From the NCBI GenBank assembly GCA_023135255.1, contig JAGLTN010000159.1, positions 1 to 5,706 on the forward strand: 5,706 nt of DNA, given 5' to 3'. The stretch comes from Planctomycetota bacterium. GTDB lineage: Bacteria; Planctomycetota; Phycisphaerae; Sedimentisphaerales; Anaerobacaceae. Both the position numbers and the translations under genes were made by a program. Positions 4,866 to 5,706 of the stretch are shown here, in pieces (the first letter of the stretch is position 1; each line of letters starts with the position of its first letter). Below the pieces are notes generated by a model. The model worked only from the letters and a program-made list of their open reading frames with translations, searched no databases and was not told the origin of the DNA.

Positions 4866-5706
4866 ATGGGAAATATGTTCGGGGTTGATGAGTCGAGTAA
4901 AAGGATATCGAGGCGTGATTTTATCAAAGCCAGCTCGGCAGGGGCAGCGGCGATAGGTTTTCCATTTATAGTCTCTTCTTCTGCATTGGGTAAAGACGGA
5001 GCGGTTGCGGCGAGTGATCGAGTTACTTTGGGATGTGTCGGTGTGGGCGGTCAGGGATTTTTCAATATGAAATCCTTTATTACTAATCCGGCAGTTCAGG
5101 TTGTTGCGGTTTGTGATGTCAATGAAGAAAGCGATTATAGTAAGTTTTATTTCGGCGGGACGGCAGGGCGCAAGCCTGTAAAAGCTTATGCTGAGAAGTA
5201 CTATGCTGATAAGAACAACGGCAGCTTTAAAGGTGTCGATGCTTATGTTGATTATCAGGATGTGATCGTGAGGAAAGACATTGATGCGGTAGTTGTTGCG
5301 ACGGTTGACCACTGGCATACGCTGATATCTGTTGCGGCGATGAGGACGGGTAAGCATGTCTATTGTGAAAAACCTATAGCGCATAGTGTTTATGAGGCTC
5401 GGTGGATAGCCCGGGAAGCTAAGAAAGCGGGCGTGGTTACTCAGATGGGTAATCAGGGTCATGCGGGCGAAGGGGTTCGGCTATTGTGTGAGTGGGTCGC
5501 AGATGGTGCGATAGGCAATGTTCATACCATTCATAGCTGGTGTAATCGTCCGGGCGATCTGTGGGTGCAGGGTGTTGACAGACCTGGTGATGTACAGGCT
5601 GTTCCTAAGGGATTGGAATGGGATAAGTGGGTTGGACCGGCGAAGTTTCGGCCTTACCATTCGGCTTATCATCCGGTTTTGTGGCGTGGGTTCTGGGATT
5701 TTGGAA
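4866..5706 (+). CDS. Second Tat-exported Gfo/Idh/MocA oxidoreductase, 3' end cut by window edge
   Basis: The first 280 residues are visible, with no stop before the edge. AAGGAG (4852-4857) is 8 bases before the ATG. The Tat motif SRRDFIK (15-21) matches the consensus closely, and a hydrophobic segment runs to about residue 41 (SSSALG). The Rossmann loop is GVGGQG (59-64), followed by AVCDVN (81-86), TVDHWHT (146-152) and the canonical EKP (168-170, K169). Residues 192-217 match the upstream paralog at 21 of 26 positions, and both share WRGFWDFG. It differs by about 25 extra residues between the nucleotide loop and EKP (around 90-125, rich in Tyr, Lys and Gly). Only 32 bases separate it from the upstream gene, with no terminator, so the two are probably co-transcribed. 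The catalytic Asp/His segment of the C-terminal domain lies beyond the window. The family call is secure; the substrate is unknown and may differ from that of its neighbour. Confidence 0.92.
   Translation, partial: MGNMFGVDESSKRISRRDFIKASSAGAAAIGFPFIVSSSALGKDGAVAASDRVTLGCVGVGGQGFFNMKSFITNPAVQVVAVCDVNEESDYSKFYFGGTAGRKPVKAYAEKYYADKNNGSFKGVDAYVDYQDVIVRKDIDAVVVATVDHWHTLISVAAMRTGKHVYCEKPIAHSVYEARWIAREAKKAGVVTQMGNQGHAGEGVRLLCEWVADGAIGNVHTIHSWCNRPGDLWVQGVDRPGDVQAVPKGLEWDKWVGPAKFRPYHSAYHPVLWRGFWDFG

Noticed and set aside
4668..5462. Long minus-strand open frame (264 codons) opposite the two oxidoreductase genes
   Set aside because: It spans the junction of two clearly coding plus-strand genes, its product is rich in Arg, His, Ile and Ser with no domain pattern, and it is best explained as a codon-bias shadow.

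Overview
The window looks like a chromosomal stretch from a planctomycete-type bacterium (PVC group, possibly Phycisphaerae) of moderate to low G+C. The evidence is two neighbouring Gfo/Idh/MocA oxidoreductases with twin-arginine (Tat) signal peptides, a gene type greatly expanded in Planctomycetes and Lentisphaerae, plus a long sodium/solute symporter and repeat-rich intergenic DNA. The taxonomic call is inferred from protein character, not from a marker gene.

Layout. Positions 1-127 may hold the last codons of an upstream plus-strand gene. Positions 128-347 carry a long imperfect palindrome (169-247) and a plausible promoter for a small four-helix membrane protein of unknown function (348-794, +). 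Positions 795-1058 hold no gene. They contain an A/T hairpin just after that gene, two short hairpin-forming intergenic repeats, and a strong intrinsic terminator pointing leftward. Positions 1059-3068 (minus strand) encode a 669-residue SSS-family symporter that starts at GTG. Positions 3069-3414 are a divergent control region with candidate promoters for both sides and an 18-bp perfect palindrome between them. Positions 3415-4833 (+) encode a complete Tat-exported oxidoreductase. After 32 bases, a second paralogous Tat-exported oxidoreductase begins at 4866 and runs off the right edge.

How the genes may work together. The divergent arrangement suggests a small nutrient-use locus. Two exported NAD(P)-type sugar or polyol oxidoreductases would act outside the cytoplasm, and a sodium-coupled carrier would import the substrate or product. 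The substrate cannot be read from the sequence. I did not see a CRISPR array, tRNA, rRNA, transposase, toxin-antitoxin pair or defence system. The points most worth a second look are the palindromic element at 169-247, the divergent control region, and the exact nucleotide blocks shared by the two oxidoreductase paralogs.
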